From the NCBI GenBank assembly GCA_963719055.1, contig CAVRAU010000005.1:62001-126000 (forward strand): a DNA stretch of 64,000 bases. Reading direction: 5' to 3'. Position numbers and translations under genes: made by a program. This DNA is from CAXMQZ01 sp963719055 (GTDB lineage Bacteria > Acidobacteriota > Thermoanaerobaculia > Multivoradales > JAHEKO01). Positions 31,594 through 41,033 of the stretch are shown here, piece after piece. The notes under the pieces are model-generated. The model made no database searches. It was not told the DNA's origin and worked only from the letters and a program-made list of their open reading frames with translations. Numbering within the stretch: the stretch's first letter is position 1; the number at the start of each line of letters is the position of its first letter.

Positions 31594-32690
31594 GGCACTG
31601 GGTAGTCCTGGATTTCGGGCTGGACCGTTTGACCGGGAAAGATCCTCTCGTTGCCACGGGTGATCAGTCGGTCTCCAGGGCTGACCTCGCCCGTCACTGC
31701 CACCCAGACACCGACGGCCGACCCGACCTGGACAGCCAGCCTCTCCACGGAATTGTCATCCTTGATCCGGAACACGGCCGCCTCATTGCCCTTGGTGACA
31801 ACGGCATCCTTGGGCACGATCACCGCGTCTACCGCCTCCCCTACTGACAGATGAACCTGCGCCAACATGCCGACGGCGATCCTGCCATCCGGGTTGGTGA
31901 TGGCGATCTTGGTGGGAAATGATCGCGCTCGAGCATCGGCCCGGGGAACCACGGCCCGCACCTGACCCTCCACTTCCAGTCCGCCAAGCGACTGGATCGC
32001 GACCCGCGCCGGGCTGCCGACGCTGAGGCCCGCAAAGGAGCTCTCCGGGACTTCTACCGTCACCTCTAGATCACCAAGGTCCAGCAACTCGGCGACCGAA
32101 CCGCCGGCCCCCAGCCATTCGCCTTCGGCGACCAGCTCCCGCACCACCACACCCGAAAAGGGCGCGCGCACCGTTGTCCGGTCCAGATCGTCCTGCAGCC
32201 GCGCGACCTCGGCCTGCAGCTGCGCGACACGCCCTCCCCACGCTTCGAACTCGGATTGTGCGTCATCGAGCTGCTGCTGACTGATGATCTTCTCCTCAGA
32301 CAGACCCTGCGCGCGTTCCAGGCTGGTATTGGCCAGTCTCTGACGCGCCTCGGCCTCCTGCAACTGGCCTTGGACCGCATCCAAGCGCAGCTGCAAATTG
32401 GTGCGTCGTAGCTTGACCATGGGCCGGCCCTTGCCCACGAGATCCCCCTCCCGAGCCACCAGCTGCTCGACCACGCCTTCGACTTCGGAGGCCACGACGC
32501 TGATCCGACGGGACTCCACCGAACCGGTCAACGCCATCGAACGCTGTACCGGGTGCTGCCGCGCTACCGTGAATCTCACCGGTGTGGCTGGGGGGCCCTG
32601 GGCCAGGACAGAGTGCACGCCCGAGCCAGCCGCGACGCTGGCGAGAAACACGAGACTGGATCTGACGAAAAAGTTCCTACCTGGATTCAT
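31590..32690 (-). CDS. RND efflux periplasmic adaptor (membrane fusion protein)
   Basis: HlyD/AcrA-type adaptor, about 366 aa, with an N-terminal signal (FFVRSSLVFLASVAAGSGVH...LAQ). Domains in order: first half of the lipoyl domain (GVVEQLVAREGDLVGKGRP), an alpha-helical hairpin coiled coil (LQEAEARQRLANTSLERAQG ... ), second half lipoyl (TTVRAPFSGVVVRELVAEGEW), beta-barrel and membrane-proximal domains. It links the RND pump to an outer-membrane channel. ATG 32690 begins the signal peptide; ATG 32702 is an in-frame alternative. Divergent from the M16 peptidase, with a 177-bp shared upstream region. Confidence 0.9.
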   Translation of the reverse strand: MNPGRNFFVRSSLVFLASVAAGSGVHSVLAQGPPATPVRFTVARQHPVQRSMALTGSVESRRISVVASEVEGVVEQLVAREGDLVGKGRPMVKLRRTNLQLRLDAVQGQLQEAEARQRLANTSLERAQGLSEEKIISQQQLDDAQSEFEAWGGRVAQLQAEVARLQDDLDRTTVRAPFSGVVVRELVAEGEWLGAGGSVAELLDLGDLEVTVEVPESSFAGLSVGSPARVAIQSLGGLEVEGQVRAVVPRADARARSFPTKIAITNPDGRIAVGMLAQVHLSVGEAVDAVIVPKDAVVTKGNEAAVFRIKDDNSVERLAVQVGSAVGVWVAVTGEVSPGDRLITRGNERIFPGQTVQPEIQDYPVP

Positions 32691-32867
32691 GATCTCATCC
32701 ACTTGCCTGTTGGGATAGCGAGTTCGAGTCGCAGTTCTTACCGGGGAGGCGACTAGGTGACCGATTATGCCAGAAGCGATTCACCTCTGTCCGCCGGCCC
32801 ACCTGTATAGTTGGCGATCTACAAAGCTCGGTTCGCCGTTGGACCGGCTTTTCGAGAGGCACTCTTC

Positions 32868-35744
32868 ATGAGAATCACCCTGTTCGCGAAATCCTTCTTT
32901 GTCAGCTTGGCCGTAATCCTGGCCCATCTTCCCGTGACTCTGCTAGCCGATCAGGCCACCGCTCCCCAACCCGAGGTCCAGGACCCATTTCTGGCGGAGT
33001 TGGACTTCGATCCCTCGGTCATCACCGGCCAGCTGCCCAACGGGCTGCGCTACTACATCCGGGCCAACTCCAGGCCGGAGAACCGAGCCGAGTTGTGGCT
33101 GGCGGTCAACGCCGGCTCCCTCCTCGAGGACGACGATCAGCTCGGTCTGGCCCATTTTGTCGAGCACATGGCATTCAACGGCACGCAGAACTTCGAGAAG
33201 CAGGATCTCGTGGACTATCTCGAGAGCATCGGCATGCAGTTCGGACCCGATATCAATGCCTTTACCAGCTTTGATGAGACCGTCTATACCCTGACGGTAC
33301 CCACCGACGACGAGACGATTCTCAAGCAGGCCTTCCAGATTCTGCAGGACTGGGCGCAGGGTGTCAGCTTCGAAGGCGAGGAGATCGACAAGGAAAGGGG
33401 CGTCGTGATCGAGGAATGGCGCTTGGGCCGTGGAGCGCAGGCGCGGATTCGCGACAAGCAGTTTCCGGTCCTATTCAAGGACTCCCGCTACGCCGAACGA
33501 CTGCCCATCGGCGAACTGGAGATCCTCGAAGCGGCCCCACATGATGCCTTCCGACGCTTCTACAAAGAATGGTATCGACCGGACTTGATGGCGGTCATCG
33601 CCGTCGGCGACTTCGACCCAGAGGTCATCAAGGAAAAGATCCACCAGCACTTCGGCGTTCTGCAAGGGCCGGATATCGCTCGACAGCGGCCGCTCTACCC
33701 GGTCCCCGATCACGAGGAGACCCTCTTCGCCATCACCACCGACCCGGAAGCCACCAATACGGTCGTCAGCGTGTACTACAAGCTGGAGAAGCGAACCCAG
33801 TCTCGGCTCGGCGACTACCGCCGGCAACTGGTCGAACAGCTCTACCACGCCATGTTCAACGCCCGCCTGGATGAGCTGCGACAGCAAGCCGATCCGCCCT
33901 TCCTCTTCGCTTTCTCGACTTCCGCGGGCCTCGTGCGCACTCGCGATGTCTATATGCAGGCTGCGGCAGTCAAGGACGGAGAGGTTCTCCAGGGTCTCGA
34001 CACTCTGCTCACCGAGGTCGAGCGAGTCGATCGTCACGGCTTCACCCAGGGTGAGTTCGAGCGCATGAAGAGCGATTTTCTGCGTCGTTACGAGCAGGCC
34101 TATGCCGAGCGCGACAAGCGCGAGTCGTCGACTTTTGCCGGCGAGTACATGCGCCACTTCCTGGAAGAGGAGCCCAGTCCCGGGATCGAGATCGAGCTGC
34201 AGCTGGTCCGTGACCTGCTTCCCACTATCACCCTGGCGGAGCTCAACAAACTGGCGGATGAATGGATCACGGAATCCAACCGGGTCCTGCTCGTCAGCGG
34301 ACCGGAGAAACAGGATGTTCAGCTCCCTGACGAAGCCGAGCTCGCTCAAGTCTTCGAGAGTGTCGAGAAACGAGAGATCCTGGCTTATGTAGACCGGGTT
34401 CGTGACAAGCCCCTGGTCGAGAAGCTGCCTGCCCCGGGAAAGGTCGAAGAGACCCGTCAGATCTCCGAGATCGGTGTCACTGAGTGGCGCCTGAGCAATG
34501 GGCCCCGGGTCGTGCTGAAACCCACCGACTTCAAGAACGACCAGATCTTGATCACGGCCTTCAGCCCTGGTGGGGATTCCCTCGTGCAGGACGAAGACTT
34601 CCCGTCCGCCAGTTTCGCCACCGCGGTGCTGGGAGAGGGTGGGCTGGGAGAGTTCGATCAGATCGAGTTGGAGAAGGCCCTGGCCGGCACTCTTGCCAGC
34701 GTCGCCCCCTTCATCTCCGAGTTGGAGGAGGGTCTCGATGGCAGCGCCTCGCCGCAAGATCTGGAGACGATGTTCCAATTGCTCTACCTGACCGTCACCG
34801 CACCCCGCGCCGACGCCCAGACTTTCCAGAGCCTGATGACCCGGTTTCAGACCTTCATCGAGAACCGCCGGGCTCGCCCGGAAGCGGTGTTTGCAGACGA
34901 GATCGCCTTGGTCAGGTACCAAGATCATCCACGTCGACGCCCGCCGACCCTGGAGCTCCTCGACCAGATCGACCTGGGCACCGCAGAGAGGATCTACCGC
35001 GACCGATTCTCCGACATCAGCGATTTCACCTTCTTTCTGGTGGGCAACTTCGATCCCGATGAGATTCGACCGCTGGTGGAAACCTACATCGGTGGCCTCC
35101 CCTCGACTGGCCGAGAGGAGACCTGGCGCGATGTCGGCGCCACACCCATCACCGGGCCTCGAATCGTCGAAGTCGAGAAAGGGCTGGAACCCAAAAGCCA
35201 GGTCCGTCTCATCTGGTCGGGGCCGGCGACATGGAGCCGGGAGGGCCAACACGACATCAGCTCCCTGGCAGACGCGTTGCAGATCAGACTGCGCGAGGTG
35301 CTCAGAGAGGATCTCGGGGGCGTCTATGGAGTGGGTGTCAGTGGCAGCCTGATTCGCCGGCCCGAGGAACGCTTCAGCTTCTCCGTCAGCTTCGGCTGCG
35401 CTCCCGAGAGCGTCGAACCTCTGGTCGAGGCGGTCAAGAGGGAGATCTCCAAGGCTCAATCCGACGGACTCGCGGCGTCCTACACCGACAAGGTTCAGGA
35501 GATACAGCGTCGGGGAAGGGAGGTCGACCTGCGTGAAAACGGCTTTTGGCTGCGGGCGCTGAAGTCCTACTACTCCCTGGACCTCGATCCTCGTCTGATC
35601 CTGGCACACGAGGAGCTGGTCGAACGAGTCGAGCCCGCCAAGCTCGAAGAAACCGCCAAGCGATACTTGGATCTGGACACGACCTTTCAGGCCGTCCTCT
35701 ATCCTGAAGCCGCGGACTCGGATTCTCGAGCAGGAAAGCACTGA
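32868..35744 (+). CDS. Exported M16 family zinc peptidase (insulinase-like)
   Basis: About 958-residue two-half M16 peptidase. The inverted zinc motif H-x-x-E-H is HFVEH (residues 96-100), with the distal Glu in GVVIEEWR. An inactive second M16 half follows from about residue 520 (QISEIGVTEWRLSNGPRVVL). The N-terminus is a signal peptide (FAKSFFVSLAVILAHLPVTL), so the enzyme is periplasmic, like PqqL-type proteins. ATG 32868 is chosen over the earlier TTG because GAGAGG sits about 8 nt upstream and the signal starts there. Probably degrades peptides in the periplasm. Confidence 0.9.
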   Translation: MRITLFAKSFFVSLAVILAHLPVTLLADQATAPQPEVQDPFLAELDFDPSVITGQLPNGLRYYIRANSRPENRAELWLAVNAGSLLEDDDQLGLAHFVEHMAFNGTQNFEKQDLVDYLESIGMQFGPDINAFTSFDETVYTLTVPTDDETILKQAFQILQDWAQGVSFEGEEIDKERGVVIEEWRLGRGAQARIRDKQFPVLFKDSRYAERLPIGELEILEAAPHDAFRRFYKEWYRPDLMAVIAVGDFDPEVIKEKIHQHFGVLQGPDIARQRPLYPVPDHEETLFAITTDPEATNTVVSVYYKLEKRTQSRLGDYRRQLVEQLYHAMFNARLDELRQQADPPFLFAFSTSAGLVRTRDVYMQAAAVKDGEVLQGLDTLLTEVERVDRHGFTQGEFERMKSDFLRRYEQAYAERDKRESSTFAGEYMRHFLEEEPSPGIEIELQLVRDLLPTITLAELNKLADEWITESNRVLLVSGPEKQDVQLPDEAELAQVFESVEKREILAYVDRVRDKPLVEKLPAPGKVEETRQISEIGVTEWRLSNGPRVVLKPTDFKNDQILITAFSPGGDSLVQDEDFPSASFATAVLGEGGLGEFDQIELEKALAGTLASVAPFISELEEGLDGSASPQDLETMFQLLYLTVTAPRADAQTFQSLMTRFQTFIENRRARPEAVFADEIALVRYQDHPRRRPPTLELLDQIDLGTAERIYRDRFSDISDFTFFLVGNFDPDEIRPLVETYIGGLPSTGREETWRDVGATPITGPRIVEVEKGLEPKSQVRLIWSGPATWSREGQHDISSLADALQIRLREVLREDLGGVYGVGVSGSLIRRPEERFSFSVSFGCAPESVEPLVEAVKREISKAQSDGLAASYTDKVQEIQRRGREVDLRENGFWLRALKSYYSLDLDPRLILAHEELVERVEPAKLEETAKRYLDLDTTFQAVLYPEAADSDSRAGKH

Positions 35745-35775
35745 GAGCGCCGGCGGGCCGGCGGCAGACACAAGG

Positions 35776-36648
35776 CTACGGCAGTGACGGCAGCGCCTCA
35801 GGGGATGCCAGCAGGATGGCGGGATCTACCCGGGCGCCGTGCCAGCGGACGCCGAAGTGCAGATGAGGACCCGTGGTGCGTCCCGACTGTCCAACGAGAC
35901 CCAGGATCTCTCCTCTCTGGATCTCGTCGCCTGCCTCCACGGCGATACCACTCATATGGAAGTACATACTGATCAACCCGTCACCGTGATCGACGAAGAC
36001 GCTCTTGCCGGGAAAGAAGAAATCGCCGGTCAGGGCCACGGTCCCAGCCGCCACCGAGAGGATCGGCAACCCTGACTCGGCAGCAAAATCCGACCCGGTG
36101 TGCGGACTGCGGGGCTGGTTGTTGAAGAACCGCCGGGAGCCAAATCGTCCTCCTGGAGGTAACGAATCGAGAGGCGGCCCCAGAGGAAGGGTGAAAAGCC
36201 GCGGCGACTCTCGACCCCACAGGGCGCCAATCATCCTGTTCTCCCTCTGAACGCGCTCGAGGTTCTTGGCCGAGAGGTTGACCTGCGAGTCGTCTTCCAA
36301 GGTAATGTACTGCACCTCGTAGGGGTACGAACCGATCCTCAGGGATCTCTCTTCTCTTTTCCCCTCCCGCCACCGAGCCACAGCGAAATCTCCCTCCGGA
36401 GCCAGGAGATCGATCGGGTACCAGCACTCCCCCGCCATGGGCTGCCATGAGCGATCCCCCTGACCACAGGAATCGATCCCTTCTCCCGGCCAGCGCACCA
36501 GGGAACCGGGCGCTACAGTCGTCCCATCGCCCCGGCTGGGTATGCCGCTGAGAACCACGATCGTCACCATCGCGACAAAGCCCCGGATGGCGCACTTCCT
36601 GCCCTTCTCCCGACCGGCCACTTTCTCCTGATCTCCGCTTCGTTTCAT
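35776..36648 (-). CDS. M23 family metallopeptidase (LytM-like)
   Basis: 290-residue exported peptidoglycan-hydrolase-type protein. Zinc site: first His and Asp in SPHTGSDFAAE, HxH in TTGPHLHFGVRW; the strand VFVDHGDGLISMYFHMS is the typical LytM core. The N-terminal 30 residues have a basic stretch then a hydrophobic segment (GFVAMVTIVVLSGIPS), read as a signal or anchor. An N-terminal Ig-like domain (RWREGKREERSLRIG...) precedes the catalytic domain, as in many M23 proteins. Convergent with the M16 gene. Confidence 0.9.
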   Translation of the reverse strand: MKRSGDQEKVAGREKGRKCAIRGFVAMVTIVVLSGIPSRGDGTTVAPGSLVRWPGEGIDSCGQGDRSWQPMAGECWYPIDLLAPEGDFAVARWREGKREERSLRIGSYPYEVQYITLEDDSQVNLSAKNLERVQRENRMIGALWGRESPRLFTLPLGPPLDSLPPGGRFGSRRFFNNQPRSPHTGSDFAAESGLPILSVAAGTVALTGDFFFPGKSVFVDHGDGLISMYFHMSGIAVEAGDEIQRGEILGLVGQSGRTTGPHLHFGVRWHGARVDPAILLASPEALPSLP

Positions 36649-36732
36649 TGCCGCCCCTACGTCTGGCCTGAGGGCATGCTAACAGGAGAGAATCGGTACA
36701 CGACGGGTGTCAACACCGTCAGGGAGGTGCAC

Positions 36733-37092
36733 ATGTGGCGTACGCGAGCCGTGGTGTCGATGCTGGTGGAGGACGTAGCAGGACTCGGACCCCTGAGCCC
36801 TGAAGACAGGGAGAGTGCCGACTCTCCGGCACACCCGGAATCGGAGGCTCTCACCAGAGCCATCCGCAGGGCGACACTGGTCGTCGTCGTCGACTGCCTC
36901 GCCATCCTGATCCTGTTTCTCTTTCGCGACCACACTCGGCCCTTTCTGCCCGCCAAGCAGACCGTCGAGACTGTCTTCACGTTCGGGATCTTGGCCGTCG
37001 CTGCCCATGCCGGCTTCCGGTGGGCGCAGCTGGAGCGATTGCGGTCGGTCCAGCGCCTCTGCGACGACTTGCGTCAAAGACAGGATGTCTGA
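36733..37092 (+). CDS. Small membrane protein, unknown
   Basis: 119 residues with two TM helices (TLVVVVDCLAILILFLF and TVFTFGILAVAAHAGFRW) and a charged C-terminal tail (LERLRSVQRLCDDLRQRQDV). No family recognised. ATG 36733 is chosen because AGGGAGGTG lies 5 nt upstream; an in-frame ATG at 36676 lacks such a site. It stands alone, divergent from the M23 gene and convergent with the DUF3014 gene. Confidence 0.55.
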   Translation: MWRTRAVVSMLVEDVAGLGPLSPEDRESADSPAHPESEALTRAIRRATLVVVVDCLAILILFLFRDHTRPFLPAKQTVETVFTFGILAVAAHAGFRWAQLERLRSVQRLCDDLRQRQDV

Positions 37093-37147
37093 GAGGTGAA
37101 CGAGTGCTACCGAATCCCGATCTGGCGAACCCTGACGCCTCGAGGAT

Positions 37148-37987
37148 CTAGGGCTCCAAACCGGTCGCGCGGGACAACGTCCTCAACTTGGCCTGCACGC
37201 GCTGCAGATTCTCGGGCCCCAGCCGCAAGAACTGCTTCGCGGCGGGGCTCAGCTCTTCGAGAGCCGGATCCGCGAACTCATAGGCCGTCACCTTGCGTTC
37301 GAGCTCGATGGGGCCATCGACGACCGGAACGGCGAGCACTCTCTGGATGGCTCGTCGCAGGGTAGCCTCGAAGTCCTCGCCAGGGTAGCCGAGATCCTGA
37401 TAGGCCTGTTCCAACAAGGGGCGGATCGCCGTATAGAGCTCAGCAGTCCCCTCTGTGTCCAGCGATCCGATGACCTCGGTCAGGAGATCGAATCGCCGGT
37501 AGCTGGCCGAATCGATGTAGATCTTGTCCTCAGCCTCCCGAACACCGAACTTCTCTTCCGGGACTGCCATATCCAGATGCTTGGCGGGACTGGTGCCCTC
37601 TGCGATATTGTCCACGACCACCACGAAGCCGCGAATCAGCTCTGGAGTCACCAACCATTCGGCCAGTTGGGGGTGACTCGAAACCTGGCTGACGATCTCT
37701 CGGAGCCAAGCATCACTGTCCGCGAGAGGTGGCACCTCACCGATATCGAGGGTCGACTCGGACTCCCCGGTTTCGAGCGGCTCAGACACAGCCGGAACGG
37801 GTGTAGCTTCAGGCTCGGGAGTCACCTCGGAGGAGTCTCGCCTGAACCAGAAAACCGCCACCAGAATCAGGATAATGGCCACCACAGCCACCACCAGCGG
37901 CCAGCGAGTAGGACCTGACTCGCCGCCCTCGGGGGGAGTTCCCGATTCGTCTGATTTCAAATCGAAGTCCTGCAGTTCCTTATTCAT
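37148..37987 (-). CDS. DUF3014 domain membrane protein
   Basis: 279 residues: a short acidic cytosolic N-terminus, one TM helix (WPLVVAVVAIILILVAVFWF), a Pro/Glu-rich linker, and the DUF3014 domain with its hallmarks LADSDAWLREIVSQVSSHP, IRGFVVVVDNIAEGTSPAKH and LRLGPENLQRVQAKLR. The function of DUF3014 is unknown; such proteins face the periplasm. ATG 37987 has GAGGTGA 5 nt upstream and is preferred to ATG 38008, which has none. Confidence 0.82.
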   Translation of the reverse strand: MNKELQDFDLKSDESGTPPEGGESGPTRWPLVVAVVAIILILVAVFWFRRDSSEVTPEPEATPVPAVSEPLETGESESTLDIGEVPPLADSDAWLREIVSQVSSHPQLAEWLVTPELIRGFVVVVDNIAEGTSPAKHLDMAVPEEKFGVREAEDKIYIDSASYRRFDLLTEVIGSLDTEGTAELYTAIRPLLEQAYQDLGYPGEDFEATLRRAIQRVLAVPVVDGPIELERKVTAYEFADPALEELSPAAKQFLRLGPENLQRVQAKLRTLSRATGLEP

Positions 37988-38051
37988 CTCTTCACCTCGT
38001 GAGTTCATGGATCGCCGACCCGACCATTGTACTGCCGTTGCGGCACGGCGT

Positions 38052-38972
38052 TCAGTCGGCTTGCGGTGCCCAATCCGGCAGGTCGACAGAACTGCTCAGC
38101 TGCCATGCGGTGTGAATCAGATCAGCGGTGAAGCTGACGGCCCGCCGATATCGTTCTTGCGAGAATTTGAGAAGCTCCGAATCCACCCGACCCTTCTCAT
38201 CCAGATCCGCCAACTCATCGGCCAGGTCATAGACCCGAACCACCTGGGAGTGGCTGTCTCCGAAGGCCTGCACGACGGCTGGGAACAGCGGTTTCAACGG
38301 CTGTCGATCAGCGATATCGAGGGCCTCCAGCGATACCGATTGGAGCAAACCGTCGACCTGTCGATGGATCCCGGTGCGAGGTGAAGAGCCGTCCCTGCGG
38401 GCCCGCCCGTCGTGATGCACTGTGGTATGCAGCGGCTGACACAAATCTTGTGCGTAGTGGGCCACAAAGCCCGCTTGATGGGCTGCCATGATCCGCAGAT
38501 CCGGGTCGCGCGGCCGGACTCTCAGCTGCGCGAAGATCGCGGCGAGCCGCTGGGTGCTTTCCACGAGCGCGTAGGGCAGGGTGCCAATCTGCGTGACATC
38601 CCCATCGGGGCGCAGAAGGCCCTTTCCATCACCCGCTTTGGCGATCCGATTCAGGAGGTTGATGTACTGCCAACGTTCTTCAGGCAGCGCTTCGCCTTCG
38701 AGCAGCTCCAGATCGAGATAGTGCCGGGGGGCTTCCATGGCCCGCAATTGGGGAAGCTCCCGGGGGCGCATCAGATCGGGTTGAACCGCGGCGTTCTCGA
38801 TCGCGACCCTCTCAGACCCTGACCAGTCCAGGCCCTCGAGTTCCACTGCATCCAGCGCTGCCGAGGTGATGAGTCGGTGCCCCTTGGAGCTCCAGGCCAG
38901 GGTTGCCGGGACGCACCCGAGCATACCCACGAGAACCACCAGACCAATGGGCAGGAATCGCAAGAACAACAA
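38052..38972 (-). CDS. Exported S1/P1 nuclease-like zinc phosphodiesterase
   Basis: 306-residue exported protein of the S1/P1 nuclease / zinc phospholipase C fold. These enzymes bind three zinc ions using the amino group of a mature N-terminal Trp. Here the signal (GLVVLVGMLGCVPATLA) would be cut to leave WSSKGHRLIT, with Trp1 and His6. Further ligand candidates: Asp in AVQPDLMR, His in PRHYLDLE, H-x3-D in HYAQDLCQPLH, His in TTVHHDGR and the GIHRQVDG segment. It would cleave nucleic acid or phospholipid phosphodiesters in the periplasm; which one is undetermined. Confidence 0.75.
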   Translation of the reverse strand: MLFLRFLPIGLVVLVGMLGCVPATLAWSSKGHRLITSAALDAVELEGLDWSGSERVAIENAAVQPDLMRPRELPQLRAMEAPRHYLDLELLEGEALPEERWQYINLLNRIAKAGDGKGLLRPDGDVTQIGTLPYALVESTQRLAAIFAQLRVRPRDPDLRIMAAHQAGFVAHYAQDLCQPLHTTVHHDGRARRDGSSPRTGIHRQVDGLLQSVSLEALDIADRQPLKPLFPAVVQAFGDSHSQVVRVYDLADELADLDEKGRVDSELLKFSQERYRRAVSFTADLIHTAWQLSSSVDLPDWAPQAD

Positions 38973-38999
38973 CCTCGAGAAGATTGCTCTACTTTCTGA

Positions 39000-39356
39000 T
39001 CAGGACTGTCCGGAATCACCAGAGGGTGGACCCGGAGCGTAGATGGGACCGGGAAAGGGTTTGAGGTTGTCGTCCGACCCCTCCTCCGGCTTGGTGATAC
39101 GGGAGACTCCTTCCTTCTCCACCTCGTCGATTCGGACCACCGAATGCATGGGGACGAAAACCCTTTGCACGCCTTTGAATTCGGTCTTCAGGCGCTCCTC
39201 GGAGGGGTCCACGACCACCTGGGACCGCTCACCGAAAAGCAGACCCTCCACCTCGATGAACCCGAACATGGTGCCGTGCGAGACACCCTCGGCGTAGACC
39301 TCGAAGATCTCACCCTGATTGTGGAAAAGGACTTTGTAGATTCGTCGCGTCGCCAA
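39000..39356 (-). CDS. DUF1820 family protein
   Basis: 118-residue cytosolic protein with the DUF1820 hallmarks: RIYKVLFHNQGEIFEVYAEG, FGFIEVEGLLFGE, VVDPSEERLKTEF and VPMHSVVRIDEVEKEG. Function unknown. The C-terminus is Gly/Pro-rich. The frame is open further upstream, but TTG 39356 is chosen because GGAGG lies 6 nt before it and the conserved region starts right after. Confidence 0.82.
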   Translation of the reverse strand: MATRRIYKVLFHNQGEIFEVYAEGVSHGTMFGFIEVEGLLFGERSQVVVDPSEERLKTEFKGVQRVFVPMHSVVRIDEVEKEGVSRITKPEEGSDDNLKPFPGPIYAPGPPSGDSGQS

Positions 39357-39558
39357 GGACTTCCTCCGGAACTGAGCCACGATAACACAGAGGCACAGCG
39401 AAACTCGCGAGAGAATTCGACGTAGTCCAAGAGGGATGTGGTTGTCCCACGGGCAATGGCTAAACCATTCGACTGCGGGTGTCATCTAAGAGAGAAACGA
39501 CTGGGTGAGCCATGCAAGACTGGCACTCCCACATCGGATTTGGAGGAGAATCGGGACC

Positions 39559-40338
39559 ATGAAGAGACAGATACCGAGAACTGCGTCTGTGATCGCCGCA
39601 CTGATCCTGAGCACCACGGTCACCTACGCTGGGACCTTCGAAGAGACCATCGAAAAAGCTCTACCCTTTGCCGCCGGAAGTCTTCTGCGGTTGTCCAACA
39701 CCAACGGCGACGTGGAGATTACGACCTGGGACCGCGAAGAGATCCAGATCGAAGCCCACAGAAAGGTCAAAGCCAGCAGCGAGGACCGTGCTCGTCAGGC
39801 CTTCGAGGATCTTGTGGTGAACATCCAAGAGTCCGCCAATGGAGTCACGATCGAGACCGAGTATCCCAGGAGCCGAGGCGGTTGGTGGGGTAGCGTTTCT
39901 GCCAGCGTCCAATACGACATCCGAGTGCCCCGGAGAGCGGATCTCGAGATCGATACAGTCAACGGCAAAGTCCAGGTCGAGGGCGCTCAGGGCAGAATTG
40001 ATCTGGAATCGACCAACGGCGGTGTCAAGGTTCGAGACGCCGGCGGTAGCGTCTCGGCTCGCACCACGAACGGGGGTATCGAGGTCGAGCTCCATCAGGT
40101 CGAGGCCAGCGAGGATATGACCTTTCGGACAACCAACGGCAGCGTCACCCTGACCCTGCCCGCCGATGTCCAGGCTCACCTGTCTGCCCGCACTACCAAC
40201 GGTAGCGTTCACACCGACTTCCCCATCACGGTCCAGGGTACGTTCCGCAAGAACAGACTGGAGGGGGACCTCAACGGAGGCGGAGCCTCCATCGAGCTCA
40301 CGACCACCAACGGCAGCATTCGGATCCGCGAGTTCTAG
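39559..40338 (+). CDS. Exported DUF4097-type beta-solenoid protein
   Basis: 259 residues with a signal peptide (TASVIAALILSTTVTYA, cut after TYA). The rest is a repetitive beta fold with recurrent [ST]-x-N-G turns: SNTNGDVEI, DTVNGKVQV, ESTNGGVKV, RTTNGGIEV, RTTNGSVTL, RTTNGSVHT, TTTNGSIRI, spaced about 20-25 residues. This is the DUF4097 adhesin-like fold, extracytoplasmic, function unknown. ATG 39559 has GGAGGAG 10 nt upstream; earlier in-frame starts have no such site. Confidence 0.82.
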   Translation: MKRQIPRTASVIAALILSTTVTYAGTFEETIEKALPFAAGSLLRLSNTNGDVEITTWDREEIQIEAHRKVKASSEDRARQAFEDLVVNIQESANGVTIETEYPRSRGGWWGSVSASVQYDIRVPRRADLEIDTVNGKVQVEGAQGRIDLESTNGGVKVRDAGGSVSARTTNGGIEVELHQVEASEDMTFRTTNGSVTLTLPADVQAHLSARTTNGSVHTDFPITVQGTFRKNRLEGDLNGGGASIELTTTNGSIRIREF

Positions 40339-40366
40339 GCTGGCTCCGAGGCCCTCACCGCGGCGG

Positions 40367-40924
40367 TCAGAAGTCGAGCTTCAGAAAGGGGTACGGACCG
40401 CCGCTGGCCGTCAGGTAGTCTTCCACCGACTGTTTCCACATCTCGATCGAGATCCCCATGTAGAGACTCTGCTCGGTCTCTGACAGACGGTTCTCGACCG
40501 GCCCCATCCGTCCCCAGGCCCTGGTCACCAGATTGCGGGCTCCCCCGGGTGTCCCCAGATGATCTCGCAAAAGGGCTGCCGAGATCTGGATCAAGCCCTG
40601 GACAAATCCAGCCGGCTCGGTCGTCTTGCCGGCGGCGATCCAGACCCATTCCCAAGCCTCGTGGGCTTCCCACAAAAAAGCCCGGTTGAAAAGATCGACT
40701 CCGAAGAGGTAGTCCTCACACTCGGACCAACTTGCCGGAAGATCCCTGCAAGAGCTGGACGCCGCCGGCTCCGCGTGTCCATAGAGGTGACCCAGGGGGT
40801 CTTTGACCGGATGCGGGGTCAGGCCTGGAACATGCCGGTAGGGCGGCAAGGGCCGGGGCGAATACCTTGGTGGCGGGTCTGGTGGCCCAACCAAAGGACT
40901 TGCAGCCTGTCTTTCGATATTCAT
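40367..40924 (-). CDS. DUF309 domain-containing protein
   Basis: 185 residues. The C-terminal part is DUF309: WSECEDYLFGVDLFNRAFLW then EAHEAWEWVWIAAG and FVQGLIQISAALLRDHLG, an all-helical domain with conserved Glu/His (WEAHE) that suggests metal binding; function unknown. The N-terminal 60 residues are Pro-rich (PPYRHVPGLTPHPVKDPLGH), an extension also seen in some family members. Its start is divergent from gcvP. Confidence 0.8.
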   Translation of the reverse strand: MNIERQAASPLVGPPDPPPRYSPRPLPPYRHVPGLTPHPVKDPLGHLYGHAEPAASSSCRDLPASWSECEDYLFGVDLFNRAFLWEAHEAWEWVWIAAGKTTEPAGFVQGLIQISAALLRDHLGTPGGARNLVTRAWGRMGPVENRLSETEQSLYMGISIEMWKQSVEDYLTASGGPYPFLKLDF

Positions 40925-41033
40925 CCTGAGAAGAATCCGACCTCCTGTTAGAATCGGGTGTCGCGCAAGACTGTACTACGAGCCCAAGTGATCGACATCC
41001 AGCCCTAGCTATCGAATACTGGAGGAACCTCTT

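Noticed and set aside
33471..35771. A 766-codon open frame antisense to the M16 peptidase
   Set aside because: Low-information sequence mirroring the GC-rich codons of the sense gene, without domain signature; the sense frame has signal peptide and full zinc motifs.
35745..35775. GCCGGCGGGCCGGCGGC between the M16 and M23 genes as a terminator or member of the dnaE2 repeat family
   Set aside because: No T run and too short to tell from GC-rich background; similarity to the dnaE2 repeat is only the GCCGGC core.
40925..41033. Possible glycine riboswitch before gcvP
   Set aside because: Only 109 bp, and the tandem aptamer core or its conserved junction bases were not found.
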